Shown here: positions 1-11,375 of the stretch, piece after piece
Layout: the number at the start of each line of letters is the position of its first letter
Numbering within the stretch: the first letter of the stretch is position 1
Assembly (NCBI GenBank): GCA_030998225.1
Contig: JAPYXD010000250.1
Coordinates: 3,162,001 to 3,226,000 of the forward strand
DNA length: 64,000 nt
Direction of reading: 5' to 3'
DNA from: Diplolepis rosae
Taxonomy: Eukaryota > Arthropoda > Insecta > Hymenoptera > Diplolepididae
Notes under the pieces: generated by a model
What the model saw: the letters and a program-made list of their open reading frames with translations, nothing else
Databases searched by the model: none
What the model was told of the DNA's origin: nothing
Position numbers and translations under genes: made by a program

Positions 1-1435
1 GTAATCATCGAGTTTTCGTTTTGCGGCTCCAAACTGGTAGGTATGGAGAGGGTAAATTTTATCCACGATCTGGGAGTACTGAGGAAGACCCATAATATGA
101 CTGACATAAGGGTAGAAATGAACCGCAGGTTCTTTAGAATATACTTATGCTTTCCAAAACACAAATCCTCTGGTTCAGATCAGGATAAAATAATAGAGAA
201 TGAGATGATAACATTTTATGCATTGGGGGGTGAATTTTTCTCAATCCGACTACGTCTTCTGGAATGACTATTTCTCAATTCCTGGTAGAATTAAACGATG
301 AGAAATGAAATTAAAATATTTTTAAGGGATTGGGGTGGTTTTTCCATTTAGGGATAGTTTTTGAAGGTAGGAAAATTCTGGAATAATTTTTTTCTCACAA
401 CGGGTACTTATCAATTCAGATTCACCATGTATTGACTTTATCGAACCCTCAGAAAAAACTCGTCCGTTAAAAGGTTAAGTACTAGAATCTTTTTAAAAAT
501 AAAAAATGTTTAATTACTGATACGAATTTCATACAAATCAATTTATAATATCAGTATATGCCTTCGCGCACTAGATACGAAATATACTATTATCATTAAG
601 TTTCCAAAACAAGGTGAAAGCTGGACTCCTCATATCATATGTTCCGCTTATCACGAGATGTTATATAAATGCGAAGATAGTAAAAACGATGTAAATTTGT
701 AGTTTCTTCGGCTGCTTTTGCAATCTGCAAAAAAACGCAAAATAGAAGAGATTGGTCCTTCAGCATGAACGATGCGAAAAAATGGGGAATCTTTAATAAA
801 AAATCAGTTACTCATAATACAGTCTCTTAGGTAATAGAACCACAAATGATATAACTGCAGACATTTTTGTAGTGTTAATCGGAAGAGATGAAGAGCATTT
901 TTCGAAATACTTTCATCTTGACCAAGAACTGTCTTGAGTCTATTGCACGGATGTTTGCAGCAACTTACGTATGACAGTTTCCTTGAATTACGTCACTTCA
1001 GAAATACAAACGATTTCACATTGGAAACATTTTAATTTTATATTTGACTATTACGAAGGACCGTAGCGATTTACAATTTTCTGCTAAAAGTTAGAAATTA
1101 GATATTTGTTTCTTGAGCACAATCACAGCAAGCTCAAGGACAATCGTGAGAAGGTGTTCACGGACATTTCCAAAACTTTTAACCATTTCAAGAAGTATCA
1201 TGGGCGTTACGGTTGTTTTCAAATTTTGTACATACACAATTTTTTCGCATCATGATTCTTCTGATAAGAAAATGCGCACAATGGTTTATGTTAGATGGGC
1301 CCTCATCCTCTGTTATTACTTAAATTTTGAGTATTAATCTGTTTTATTCATGTGCGACCTGGTTTATTTATAAGAAGTCTGCAAATACAACCGTTACGGT
1401 CAAAAATAAAAAAACATACTTTCAAGGACTATAAT
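1..1435. other. No recognised gene
   Basis: I see no exon, repeat pair or transposase here that I can support. A 74-codon open frame at 43-267 has no motif I recognise. The DNA is AT-rich non-coding sequence upstream of the homeobox exon at 4669 and may hold decayed repeats. Confidence 0.4.
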
Positions 1436-1726
1436 TATTTTTATGTGCCTCCGGCGCGTAAACTCGTTTTTACGCTACAGTTGAGAGTAGCAAAATGTTG
1501 TGTATTACGATACAGATGAATGTAATGTAAAAATTAAACTGCGCATGTGCCTATAACCATACAGCGGAGCGTAATATTATTCTTATTCTTCTTCTTCTTC
1601 GTACAGCGTTGGCACTGTACTGACGCAGCCTTGTACATTTGAACTGCACATGCTCTGTTACAATACGCTACTACGTCGCGTAATAACCCTCATTATGCGC
1701 CTAGGCACATAATATACTATTATTTA
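1436..1726. mobile_element. MITE, family M1, copy 1
   Basis: The right end (AGGCACATAATA near 1712-1722) and its preceding CGCGTAATAACCCTCATTATGCG segment reappear inverted at 42350-42395, and the left end begins with a related TTATGTGCCT. The interior contains CTTCGTACAGCGTTGGCACTG, which recurs at 3745-3770. No coding capacity is visible. I infer a non-autonomous inverted-repeat element; the transposase family is unknown. Confidence 0.6.
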
Positions 1727-2719
1727 ACTAAATGCAGATTATCGTGAATGAAAATAATTTTGCTTAAATGATCTCAAAATGAATATTTTGTTTCATAGCC
1801 TCATCTTATTTGGTCATACAAGTTTAAGCATGAAAAGCATATAAAAATATCGATCAGGACAAGCTTACTTCATTAAAAATGGAACATTTAAATTTTAATT
1901 AGTTTCAATCTATAGAATGAATATATTCAAAACAATTTGTGCAGTATACTTTAATACATACCTTGAAATATATATAAATAATATATACATTAATATGAAA
2001 TATATACATTTAATACATACCTTGAAACCAAAATTATTTCAATATTTACTAAAATTACCTATATATTTTTAAGGTACATAATAGTGACAAGTTCCTGAGA
2101 TATGCCCTTATAAAAATAACATTTTATACTTCTTATACATTTTCCAACTTGAGTATTGTAAAATGAATAAACTACAGTCCCGAGAGACACGGTTTTGTAA
2201 ATGGTTAGCGAATACACTGATCATTCACAGACCTTCTAATATTATAAATAAGAAGGGTGAAAAAACATTTTCGTCATCCTCACATGAAAATGACTCCATT
2301 TTAGCACCAATTTTTCGGCTAGTGATAAATTTTGCTCATATGTAACCACAGCCGATTAAGTTACACCCTTTAGAATGTAAAATATTTTAATTCAATGACT
2401 TCCGTCAAACTTTTCACAATATTCAGGCAACTTTATACATTAGCATATTTCATTTTATTAATGAATACATTTATTTGACTAATTTCCATTTCCCAACCTT
2501 AATTTTATTTTTGAACTTTGCGTGCAAAATTCTTGGGCGTTGCACTTGAAGTCGCCTTTAGCAAAGTTCAAGGACAGACATTATATTTTTTAAATTTTCA
2601 ACGTTGAAAAATAAAATTCTTTCATTTCTCTATTACCTTCCAACACCAATTTTAACGTAGAATAAGGATACTAACAACTTGAATATTAATTTTTTTGTGT
2701 AGAAATGGTAGTGTCACCC
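1727..2719. other. AT-rich stretch, nothing recognised
   Basis: The stretch is AT-rich with short ATATA runs around 1965-2020. A 60-codon frame at 2163-2345 has no recognisable motif. I can assign nothing. Confidence 0.4.
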
Positions 2720-2795
2720 TCCATATTAATATAATAAAAGATGCTGGTTTTCGATCAATGAGGGTCAAATATAAAGAAGAAAACTCTTTATAGTG

Positions 2796-2850
2796 TCAAA
2801 ATTGTTGCGACGTTTCGTTGGCTATGGGTTTGCCAACCTCATCAGGTTTT
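2796..2850 (-). ncRNA. Hammerhead ribozyme core in Penelope terminal repeat
   Basis: Reading the minus strand from 2846, the sequence is CCTGATGAGG, then a stem-loop with arms GTTGGC and GCCAAC around a 9-nt loop, then GAAACGTC. This is the hammerhead consensus CUGANGA - stem II - GAAA - short stem III - cleavage triplet GUC. Minimal hammerheads of this kind are known in the terminal repeats of Penelope-like elements, where they process the transcript. The second repeat copy at 4350-4380 keeps only the GCCAACGAAACGTC half. I judged self-cleavage from motif alone. Confidence 0.75.
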
Positions 2851-3191
2851 ATTAAATTAAAAAAACACTAAATATTAAAATTGTCACACACAAGAAAAAT
2901 AAACATTAAATTAACTTAACATCCAGAACATACACAAAATTGTTAAAATTTTACCTTTATAAAAGAAATTTAACTCATGATGAGTAATGTCGAGAAAATA
3001 AAATTATAATAAAAGTCATGATTGACTTAATAAAATGACGTGATGTTATGGAGTCGACGACACTTTGTCTACTAAATTATTACATTCAAACAGTTAACTT
3101 AAAATATTAACAACAGTTATTGTAAACACAGAATTTGAAATGTAAACAGACATCAGCTGGGAAGCTATCATGAATTTAATCTATTAAGTAA

Positions 3192-3767
3192 TTAAAAATA
3201 AATTCTATTCAAAGTAAATATGTCTTCTTTTTTATTTATACTAAATTTATTAAATTTTATATGGATCATCTCTGATGTTAATCTTTTTCGATAGTCAGAG
3301 ACATAATCAACAATCTTGGTATTTTCCCAATCAAATTCATGGTTGAATTCCAATTGATGTTCACAGACTACGGATTCACTGTTTTTTTTATTTTTGTGTT
3401 CATTAATACGAACTCTTAATGCTCTCTTAGATTCACCAATATAAGTCGCAGTGCAATTTTTACAATTAAATTTGTATACAATATTAGTTTGTTCCCATTT
3501 GTTTGTGGAGTCTTTACCTAATTTTATTATTGATTTCAAAGTTTTGTTGACGACTGGAATAGTTGAAATATTGTATTTTTTAAAAATATTAGACAATTTA
3601 GTGAAGTTTGTTACGTTGTATGGCAAACATACCTTTGGTTGATGTCTGTATAAGTTTGAACGGTTTTTTTTATTTGGAGAATTTGGAGAGCTGTATTTAA
3701 TTTTATTCATACGGATTTTTATATTTTTATCGATGAAGCTCACTTCTTCTTCGTACAGCGTTAGCAC
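3192..3767 (-). pseudogene. Penelope GIY-YIG endonuclease fragment
   Basis: This 191-codon frame contains IVYKFNCKNC followed by TYIGESKRALRVRINEHK, the paired signature of the GIY-YIG nuclease domain of Penelope retroelements, with a conserved Arg and a downstream CEHQ. The enzyme nicks target DNA for insertion. The first eight or so residues come from inserted MITE sequence, so the annotated start is artificial and the frame is cut off from the RT that should precede it. The C-terminal part is open to its stop. It is probably non-functional as an isolated domain. Confidence 0.85.
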
Positions 3768-4050
3768 TGACTACTACACAAGACCGATATAATCAAAATG
3801 GCCGGGACTAGTCGCCAATTTCCGCCCGCTTCGTACAACTAGCGCAGCAAACAACTACAATAAGTACTAGATTGAATTCCAATGTATGCATAAAAACTCG
3901 TATCCGCACCACAGTCACATAAAATAGAATATGTGCCAATGCACACAATTCGGGACATTGCGAGACTCGCGACAATGCTCGCAGGACTGATCGCGCCTCG
4001 GATTCGTCTCGGCTTTGTCTCGACTATGCCTCACCTACGCCTCGACTAAT
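3740..4050 (-). mobile_element. MITE, family M1, copy 2, inside Penelope
   Basis: This block separates the Penelope RT and endonuclease frames. It matches the M1-type sequence at 42480-42680 in inverse orientation (CGAGTTTTTATGCATAC, ATAGAATATGTGCCAATG, GCGAGTCTCG-like segments), and its right part carries short degenerate repeats of the form GCCTCGACTAnGCCTCnC. The insertion therefore postdates the Penelope copy. Exact ends are uncertain by some tens of bases. Confidence 0.65.
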
Positions 4051-4358
4051 AAATAATAAATTATACTAATAAATTTCTTTTGTACACACAGAATAGTGTC
4101 ATCTACAAATCTGTAATAAAATAAAGGAGAGCAATTATGTTTGTCTTTTAAAATTCGTAGGCAATCATTTTCCAAATCATCCATGACAATGTCTGCGAAT
4201 AGAGGTGAAATTGGTGAACCCATTGGAGTGCCAAAAATTTGCAAATAGATATTATTATTAAAGGTAAAATATGTATTTTCGAAAAGAAATTTAGTACAAT
4301 TTATAATTTCATCAAATGGAATTCTACAGTTATTATGAATAAGTTGACCCATAGCCAA
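4035..4358 (-). pseudogene. Penelope reverse transcriptase fragment
   Basis: The frame contains GTPMGSPISPLFADIVMDDLE (fingers/palm block) and FYYRFVDDTIL, the catalytic FVDD motif of Penelope-type RTs. N-terminal RT sequence is missing because the element is truncated at the inverted terminal repeat near 4345. The last residues before the stop are MITE-derived. It is a partial domain and cannot be active alone. Confidence 0.85.
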
Positions 4359-4668
4359 CGAAACGTCACAACAATTTTGACACTACAAAGAGTTTTCTTC
4401 TTTATATTTGACCCTCATTGATCGAAAACCAGCATCTTTTATTATATCAATTTTTTTGGTTTCATTAGTTACTAGAAGTTTATGCTAGGTTTATGCTGAA
4501 GCGTGAATCTTCCGTTTAGCCGTTTCTGTAGGGTTATGAGATAGTTTTGAAATTAATGATGTAGATGAATTTTTTATTTAATCATAACTTTTCAGTGCTG
4601 AAAGTGTGGCAACAACACCAGGTAGGTCTCTTTAAAGAGGCCGTCAGAAGTTGATTTTGAGGCCAAAA

Positions 4669-4909
4669 ATGTGGCCGAATAGCCTCGGCAGTACATCCGG
4701 TTGCAGCACAGGTGCTGGCACCACAGATCTTGGAAGCTTAACCGCCTCTGCCACTTCCGCGTCTGAACTCTTTGGTTCCACAGCATTTGGACCTTCAGCT
4801 CCTGGACCATATAGTGCTCTTAAAACAAACCCATACGTCAGTGCGCTTAGTATGCCACCAATTGAGGCTCTCCATACGACTATTGGATACCCTAACTGTG
4901 CACCTGCTG
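4669..4909 (+). CDS. otd: Orthodenticle/Otx-class homeobox gene, N-terminal coding exon
   Basis: The exon encodes a Ser/Thr/Gly-rich N-terminal region followed by YSALKTNPYVSALSMPP and TTIGYPNCAPAG, then splits a Gly codon (phase 1) at a clear GTGAGT donor at 4910. Joining to the acceptor at 45541 rebuilds that Gly and reads into [12 protein letters not shown], the start of an Otx homeodomain, so the two exons belong together. Otx proteins are nuclear transcription factors for head, brain and eye patterning. ATG 4669 is the first Met after an in-frame TAA at 4633. An alternative is an upstream exon spliced at the CAG ending at 4647. Low-complexity N-termini vary between insects, so the exact paralogue (otd1 or otd2 type) is not settled. 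Confidence 0.75.
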
Positions 4910-5149
4910 GTGAGTCCTATTACTGTGAGTGCCATTATTTCTCATCTACTTCGTTTTGATAAAAATTTTAATAGCCTAATACTTAGAAATATATTTCCCA
5001 CACTTTTAAATATTGAATTTCAACTCATTATTCTTTAAATACAAAATTATACTTCGTGTTTCTCCCTCAAGATCAGAACAAAATAGACAAAAATGCAAAA
5101 AGGCTAAATTAGTCGTGAAATGTCAGCTATAACGCTAACTCATTACGCC

Positions 5150-5720
5150 AGCGAGGCCTGGCAGCTCTGCTTAGGAATATAATAAACTTACCCAAGGGCA
5201 AAATTAGATACAGCCCAACACTGGCCCAGCATCGCCAAAAATTTGCCGAAGATCGGCTGCCAATATCGTGCCGTTGCTGGAATGATAACTCCGGTATGTG
5301 CTTGGCGGCCAATGCTGGCCCAAACTCTGGCCGCCAGCACTTGTTTTTGGCACAGCAACGGGCCAATGCTGTGCCGAACTCTGGTTTTCTCACTTCCAGG
5401 ATGGTTTGCCGTGGTAAAAGTGACACATGGCCCAGTAATGTGCCGTCCATGAGCCCGGCTCTGGCTCTTCTACTTTCAGAACTGGATGCCATAGTAAAAA
5501 TGACAATCGGCTTGGTATAGGGCCGTTTATGGGCCAAGTTTCTGCTGAAGGTCGGTAAATTTAAACAGTCGAAAAAGGCCGCCATCGTCGGCCCCGCACT
5601 TGACCGATGCAAACAGTGACACTGGCCCATTAACAAAAGCCGACTCTTGGCTGCCAATATTGGGCCAATATTGTGCCGTATTATCACCTTCGGCAATTCG
5701 CACTTGAGTAGAGGTAAAAA
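5150..5720. repeat. GC-richer degenerate repeat block
   Basis: The block is clearly more GC-rich than its neighbours and reuses words such as GGCCAATGCTGTGCCG, GGCCCAGTAATGTGCCG and TTGGGCCAATATTGTGCCG. An imperfect repeat of roughly 80-90 bp appears around 5385-5465 and 5468-5545 (CTTTCAGAACTGGATGCC next to CTTCCAGGATGGTTTGCC). Open frames on both strands look like by-products of the repeat. The element family is unknown. Confidence 0.5.
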
Positions 5721-5848
5721 TACGCAGTGTATAAACCAGGGAGAGTAACATTAAAGACGATAACAAATCTGTCGACGCCTCCAGGGTGTAATAGGTCACC
5801 TGCTTATTTCGTAAAAGGACTATTCTAAAGATTTCTGTGGTCGCTGAT

Positions 5849-6110
5849 TACGTGTTACATACTAAGCTAAGGCGAGGGTATGTAAAACATTTAATTAATG
5901 AGTTAGGCGAATTTAACTCTTTAAATCAGTTTGGTAAGGTCTGAATATGTATTTATAAATGTGGGAACGTTGTTACTTATCAAGTCTATGGGGTTTGTGT
6001 TGTATACGAAGGTAATAATGCACTGTATTTAAGATCTGTAAATTTTATACATAAATAATGTATCAATCGTTATATAATTCATAAAATGGAACGGTGCGTA
6101 TAAAACCATA
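5849..6110 (+). mobile_element. LTR fragment related to the LTR at 25968
   Basis: The sequence from TGTTACATACTAAG follows the order of the LTR starting at 25968: GGCGAGGGTA, GTTTGGTAAGGTCTGA, GTGGGAACGTTGTTACTT, CAAGTCTATGGG and ATTCATAAAATG all have counterparts at matching spacing. No internal gypsy sequence follows, so it is a solo or truncated LTR. Confidence 0.6.
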
Positions 6111-6390
6111 CTTAACTGCCTTTGAAAGGGAGGGCAAGTGAGAGAAAGAAAGTTGTCGTCCATAAATCTTATCTTCACAAGCCAACGGCACAAAATCTTG
6201 ATTAAAATTTGTGTTTTGCCTGCGTCTCCTTGCGTTCACAAAAAATTGATAAATTATGCACTGACGTGTCTTAAAAGGTATCCATTAAAGAATATGGATA
6301 GAGTAATTAATAACAAAACACTTAGGTCTTTTCAACTATGTACTTCATTGAATTGTAGTACATTAATGCCACCAGCTGTACTGTAGCTTA

Positions 6391-6588
6391 AGGATCCTCT
6401 AGGGAAGGATGGGGCAAACCCCGTGCGAGTGGAGTGATGCATATTATATACGGGAAAGTGTATTCGCTCCTAAAACTAACCTCAAAACGTGCGCCTTTTG
6501 TGTATGCGTATGACGTCACTTCCGATACAATTGTCAAGGTGGAGGGCTCAGTGGGGGAACATTGCCCCATCCTTCCCTAGAGGATCCT
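6391..6588. mobile_element. 198-bp MITE with 27-bp perfect inverted ends
   Basis: The left end (6391-6417) AGGATCCTCTAGGGAAGG... and the right end (6562-6588) are exact reverse complements over 27 bases. The interior has no coding capacity and contains GACGTCA. I see no convincing target duplication. The perfect ends suggest recent insertion. Confidence 0.8.
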
Positions 6589-6805
6589 GTGCGACTCCAC
6601 AGATTATGTGCGACAGTGTAGCATTGGTGATATTTTCATTGTAGGCAAATCAGCATTGTACAGAAGAAATAGAGTAGAATTTCATTTATTTTTACTTGAA
6701 ACGGCCTTGTTAGATACGATTCAAGTAACTTGCATATATTTGAATTGAGAAATTCATGGTTTTTCCAAAAAAATAATTGAAGAACGAGAAAAATTCTGCT
6801 AAGGC

Positions 6806-6902
6806 CCGGATTTGAACTGAACTCATATAAAGTGGGGACACTTTATATAAGTAGTACGCTAACTGATTACATCGCCGAGACATCGGCCTTCCTTAAACTT
6901 GT
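6806..6902 (-). mobile_element. tRNA-derived SINE or tRNA pseudogene
   Basis: On the minus strand the order is GGCGATGTAATCAGTTAGCG (D-arm and A-box-like) followed by AGTTCAAATCCGGGCC (T-arm and B-box-like), the two internal promoter blocks of a tRNA. Between them lies a short palindrome, ATATAAAGTG ... CACTTTATAT. A proper anticodon arm is not evident, so I favour a SINE head over a working tRNA. Confidence 0.55.
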
Positions 6903-7433
6903 TCAATAGTAGCGTACTGGTTGCGGAACTCAAATTAATTCCCAGTAATTGGCTCCCTTCTTCGTAGCTTTCCATGAGGAGTATTCAGTTGCTTTACTTG
7001 TAGTTAGGTTTCCTAAGTAGTTTGACAAAATAGCATTTTTTTCTTCAATTAGTAAGTTTATTAGGCCCTTGATTGCTTGATTTAGTTTAGTTTTAACAAA
7101 CTTACAAGGGCACCCAAGCAGGTGTTGGTCTGATTTTGACTTGAAAAATTATTCGGTGAAACTTTATCAAAGAATATTAGACACGTATTTCAGCGTTTTC
7201 TATAGTGAGCCTTTGTTTCGAAGAAACCAACTTTTGAAAATCGCGTGGGTGTGTCGATACCGCATGTTAAATTCTTTTTGATAAAATTTCTTAAATATTT
7301 TCATTTTTCTATTCCTTTGTTTTTTATGAGGCCTGTTAAACTGTAATTAAATTGTAACATCCCTACTTTTTTTCCTAGTGCCAGTCGCTTCAGCCAGCCA
7401 GGGTTCAGTGTGGAAAAGTTATTTTTGTTACAG

Positions 7434-8270
7434 TCAGCAGTCCTGAGACTGGTTTAATGCAGCTCTCCATCCATTATTATCCTGAGCAAATCTTTTTATT
7501 TCGCAGTATCCGCTACAGCCTGTGTCATCTATAATTTGTTTCATATACTCTAATCTTTGTCTCCTTTTTCTGTTGCGTCCCTTTACTGTACCTTCCAGAA
7601 TTTTTTTTGCCAGTCCCTCATGCCTAAGCGTGTGCCCTATCAATCTGTCGCGGCATCTCTTTATACTAGCATATAAGATTCTTTTTCCCTTAGCTACATA
7701 AGTTTAAAACTTTCTCATTTGTCACCTTATCTATGCAACTTATTTCTAATAATTTCCTATATCACCCCATTTCAAAAGCCTCTTATCTTCTTTTTTCTTC
7801 TTCATCTGTAGTCCATGCTTCGATGCCATAGAATGCCTTACAATGACCAACCCTTGTTATTTTATTCCCTAAGTAACATTCGCTAGCAGAGCAATATTAT
7901 CCGCCCAATGTAAAATTTTGATGGTTTTTTCCTGAACTTTTAAGCTTATATTTTGAATTTCTTCTTTGACTTTATTAATAGTTTCCTGTGAATATAAATT
8001 CAAAAGAGGTGGTGATTACGAGCAGCCTTGTTTTACTCCTTCCCTGATGCTTGCTTCTCCCTGCTCCTCGTGAACTTCGACCCTTGCTTTTTGGTCTTGG
8101 TATAGCAAGCTAATAATTCTCCTGTCCTTGTACATTATTCCTTTGTTCTTCAATATGTCGGAGGGTCTAGGCCAGCTAAAATTGTGGAATCCTTTTTCCG
8201 AGTCAACAAACGCAATAAAAGTTGGTTTCACTACTCGTAGTCTGCCGCTCTGAATCAATTATAATGAGAG
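7434..8270 (-). pseudogene. Non-LTR retrotransposon RT remnant
   Basis: Minus-strand frames follow one LINE RT order: FIAFVDSEKGFHN and KGIMYKDRRIISLLYQ (RT), EGVKQGCS (fingers block), then ILHWADNIALLA in place of the catalytic FADD motif, and finally the family C-terminus IGHTLRHEGLAKKILEGTVKG ... LEYMKQIIDDTGC. Stops, frameshifts and deletions separate these pieces. The catalytic pair is changed to WADN, so the copy is dead. It resembles the endonuclease-RT LINEs common in insects; I do not assign the clade. Confidence 0.8.
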
Positions 8271-9589
8271 TCATGCTTCTGTTGCCCCCCTTTCTTTCCT
8301 AAAACCGAACTAATATTCGTTGAGTGAGCTTTCTATTGTCTATTCTAATCATCTATAAATTATTGCAATTAGAATTTTAGACGCTTTAGTTCGCTCAGCG
8401 TTATCTGACATAGACCCATATAATGGACTGAGCGACCAATGCTTTCATCTGGTTCGCGCTTAGAAAGAGATAAGACTAGGGGGACCTACCGCTTTCCATT
8501 TCTTTCTGTCCAAAAGCGTCACAATATTTTGCCGCGCCTTTACAAGATGAGGCGACAATACCAGCGATATTGAAAAAAAATTGATGCAGCTCACTCCGTG
8601 ACTCCGTGTCACGAGACCCACATTCCGAAAAAAGTTCCGAAAGTTAGTGACCCAGAAAAATTTCATAGATTAAAACTGTTTATAGACATTCATACTGTAT
8701 GTATTTGTGAAATGAGCCTTCTCAATAGAAAAAGATGTTAGCCAAATAATTTCAGAACATTGAAGACCTTTTTCGTAGAACAGCACCTATACTCAAAATG
8801 CTTTTGACTTTTACAAAAATATAAATAAAACAACTCTTTTTTGATACACTACATTATTACTTACACTCAAGAATTAAGGTGATAAGATTTTCAAATATCA
8901 GACCTTTCAAAATTGTTGATTTTTATCTTTTAAGTCTACAGTGTTGTAAAAGCGAAAAATATGTGTGGAAAATAAAATAAAAACAAAAAGGTATACTCAT
9001 ATTATACTTTACTTTATTCATTCGAAAATACAGTTTATTGATTACACTGATCAACAAAAATGATCTATGTCCTCGCTGAATGCAACATATCATTTCTGAA
9101 GTATTTTTCAAGGTTGAATACGAATCTGGCTTCTGTTTGTTGCTATCGCGTCTAGTTTGATAGATATTAACAATTAAAATTGTTAATAAAATTTTTTCAA
9201 CAATTCTTTTCTAAGAGTGAAATTTTTTTCCGCTATCAACGTATGTCATTTTAATGCGTTTTTAATACAGTTTGCGAATGTCGTCTTACTTCAGCATTAT
9301 CTGTAACTTTTTTTGTGGTATTCTTAAAAACCTGGGAAAAAGTGCTAAAAATATACCGAAATTTCAGTGCTCTGTAATTCAGGACATATTTACTTGTTTT
9401 AAAATAAACAATAGGTTGATTTGTTTGCTTTTTCATGAAGAATAATGATCTGGAAAAAATTTGAAGTCGGATTATCCGTTTCTGAAATATCTTGAAAAAT
9501 TCTTACCCTTTTTTTCAATTTCCGAAAACTTGCACTAAATGCTGTATGGGGCATCAGATCTTCATTTATCCATATTAAAATTTACGTTA
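8271..9589. other. No recognised gene
   Basis: Short open frames at 8460-8666, 8923-9111 and 9251-9436 carry no motif I recognise. The region is AT-rich between two decayed elements. Confidence 0.35.
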
Positions 9590-10760
9590 GCTTGAGCGAA
9601 ACTGTTTTTTGATCGGATCGTCACGGATGAGGCTCCAGCAATAATCAGCAAGTCTGCTGGTACTCCATGTACTCGTCACTGACAGATCCAAACTTTTCAG
9701 GAAAGAAACCTACATAAGTGTGGATGTTGGAAATGTATTTTCAATGAATTTGATTTTTCTTCGCTAAGTTTTGGGAATTTCGATTTTGAATAGCCAAATG
9801 CGTTTCCGTTTCGAATTATTGCTTTTTACGAAGTTTCTAATTATCCCGAGTTTGATATGTAGAGGTGGTAGAATAAAATTTTTAGTGTATACTGGAGGGA
9901 CTTCAGCGACGTTTCTTTGCCCTGGTTAAAAGAGTCGCGTTCGGACCAAACCTTGACAGTGTAATGTTTGTTTCTAGCACGGCTGTTCCAATAACATAAG
10001 AAGAAACAATACTTCGTATATCCTGTCTGCAGTCCAACAGAGTTGCAATCAATTTAAAGTCGGAACAGATTGACCAACAGTAGACGTGGTATTTTATTTT
10101 CAGAAGACGCATTTTCATAACTTCGTAGCACTCTTCTGAGTGTGAAGCATAAGCAACAGGTATGGATGGAAACTCATTACCATTATGCAAAAGAACTCCT
10201 TTCAGACTAGTCTTATTTGAATCGATGAATTTCCTTTAATCGACATGCCAATAATTCAGTTTTATCTTTTGATAGATTAAGATCTCTTATGAGTTTGTTC
10301 AATTCAGCTTAATCGAATAAAATCGGGTTTTTCTCCGAACGTTTCAATTCTGGTTTATTTCCTTCAGTATTAGGCCGCTTATTTTTCGGTTACACCCAAG
10401 GTGTTCTCTGCTTTAGGTACATGTATAAAAACAGGCTGGGCTACGGATGTGACATCAGCATAAACAATTTGTTGCTTATTCTTGGCATTAAATCCTTTTA
10501 TGAGTGTAGTATTACAGAAATAACAATCCTTAGTGTACACAAATTTAGATTTGGATGAATTCCTCGACTTGCAGACCTCAGTTCAATCGCCCAAGTAGGA
10601 CAGCAATACTGAAGTTCCCATGACTGATTGAAATTTTTTAAAATTCTACCGAATAATAATCGATATCCTATTTTAATCGCGTCGGTAAGTGGTTGTCTTT
10701 CATTTGTAGATGTATAAAGACAACAAACGAAACAGAAAAAATTGGGATTATTCCTACACC
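9590..10760 (-). pseudogene. Decayed copy of a repetitive insect protein family
   Basis: Minus-strand pieces in order are WELQYCCPTWAIEL, AELNKLIRDLNLSKDKTELL, LHNGNEFPSIPVAYASH ... CSDFKLIATLL (open frame 10190-9903), LPPLHIKLGIIRNFVK, FFPEKFGSVSDEYMEY and LADYCWSLIRDDP. I recognise this order from a large family of uncharacterised insect proteins present in very many copies per genome. The copy has stops, frame changes and a missing segment before the last two blocks. The family function is unknown; its copy number suggests spread with a mobile element. Confidence 0.7.
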
Positions 10761-11229
10761 TGCCCGACTTTTTCTCAGCTTATTTCAACTCAAGAAAAAA
10801 AATTGAATTCCTAATGTTTATGTACAGACTTTATATTTACTGACTCAAAAAAAAAACACAAATATCTACACCTTATATCTAATAATTAAATCTATTAACA
10901 CAAAAACACGCATGGTAGAAACCCGACAAGGGTAAGAAAAATAAATGTATTCACTATAATTGCAGACAAGTTTCATCGAAGAGTGAACAATGTCGTTGAT
11001 CGTCATGAATTTCAGAAACGAATGGAAAGTGAGTGATCGTCTTGTGTTTCATAACTGCATGAAATTCAGAAACAAATAACATTGTGAGTGAGCGTTTTAT
11101 GTTACTTGATTATGAATTTCATACACTTCTGAAATATGAGACGATCATTCGCATCTCATTCACATCACTCACGATCAGATCACATCACGATACACTTAAA
11201 AAGCATATTCGCCCAAGTAAACAAACCGA
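10761..11229. other. Non-coding stretch with short repeats
   Basis: The segment 10965-11165 repeats the theme GAATTTCAGAAACgAAT / GTGAGTGAtCGT on both strands (for example GTGAGTGATCGTCTTGTG and CACTCACGATCAG). No coding sequence is evident. Confidence 0.4.
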
Positions 11230-11365
11230 CCTATTGTTAATTTAAAACTCGCATTTTAAGCGAGTCTCGTAATTACCCGAAATGTGTGCAGTGGCACATA
11301 TTCTATTTTATGTAATTTAGGCGCATTTACGAGTTTTTATGCATATACCCGAATCCAATCTGAAA
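11230..11365 (+). repeat. MITE M1-related fragment
   Basis: CATTTTAAGCGAGTCTCGTAA, GGCACATATTCTATTTTATG and ACGAGTTTTTATGC match 42481-42570 in the same order and spacing. It directly abuts the piggyBac frame, either as its 5' flank or as a fused fragment. Confidence 0.65.
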
Positions 11366-11375
11366 ACTCAATTGT

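Larger units (their letters stand above)
2720..4440 (-). mobile_element. Penelope-like retroelement, defective
   Basis: On the minus strand the order is reverse transcriptase (4358-4035) then GIY-YIG endonuclease (3767-3192), the gene order of endonuclease-bearing Penelope-like elements. The terminal repeat occurs at both ends: 2735-2846, and again in opposite orientation at 4345-4440 (shared segments include GATCAATGAGGGTCAAATAT and AGCCAACGAAACGTC). An inverted terminal copy at the 5' side is a typical Penelope structure. The body is 5'-truncated in RT and split by MITE M1 at about 3740-4050. Confidence 0.85.

Noticed and set aside
5127..5799. Long open frames on both strands of the GC-richer block
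   Set aside because: They follow the repeated words of the block and have no domain, so they are repeat by-products.
6806..6902. Functional tRNA gene
   Set aside because: The anticodon arm and acceptor stem cannot be formed convincingly; only A- and B-box-like parts remain.
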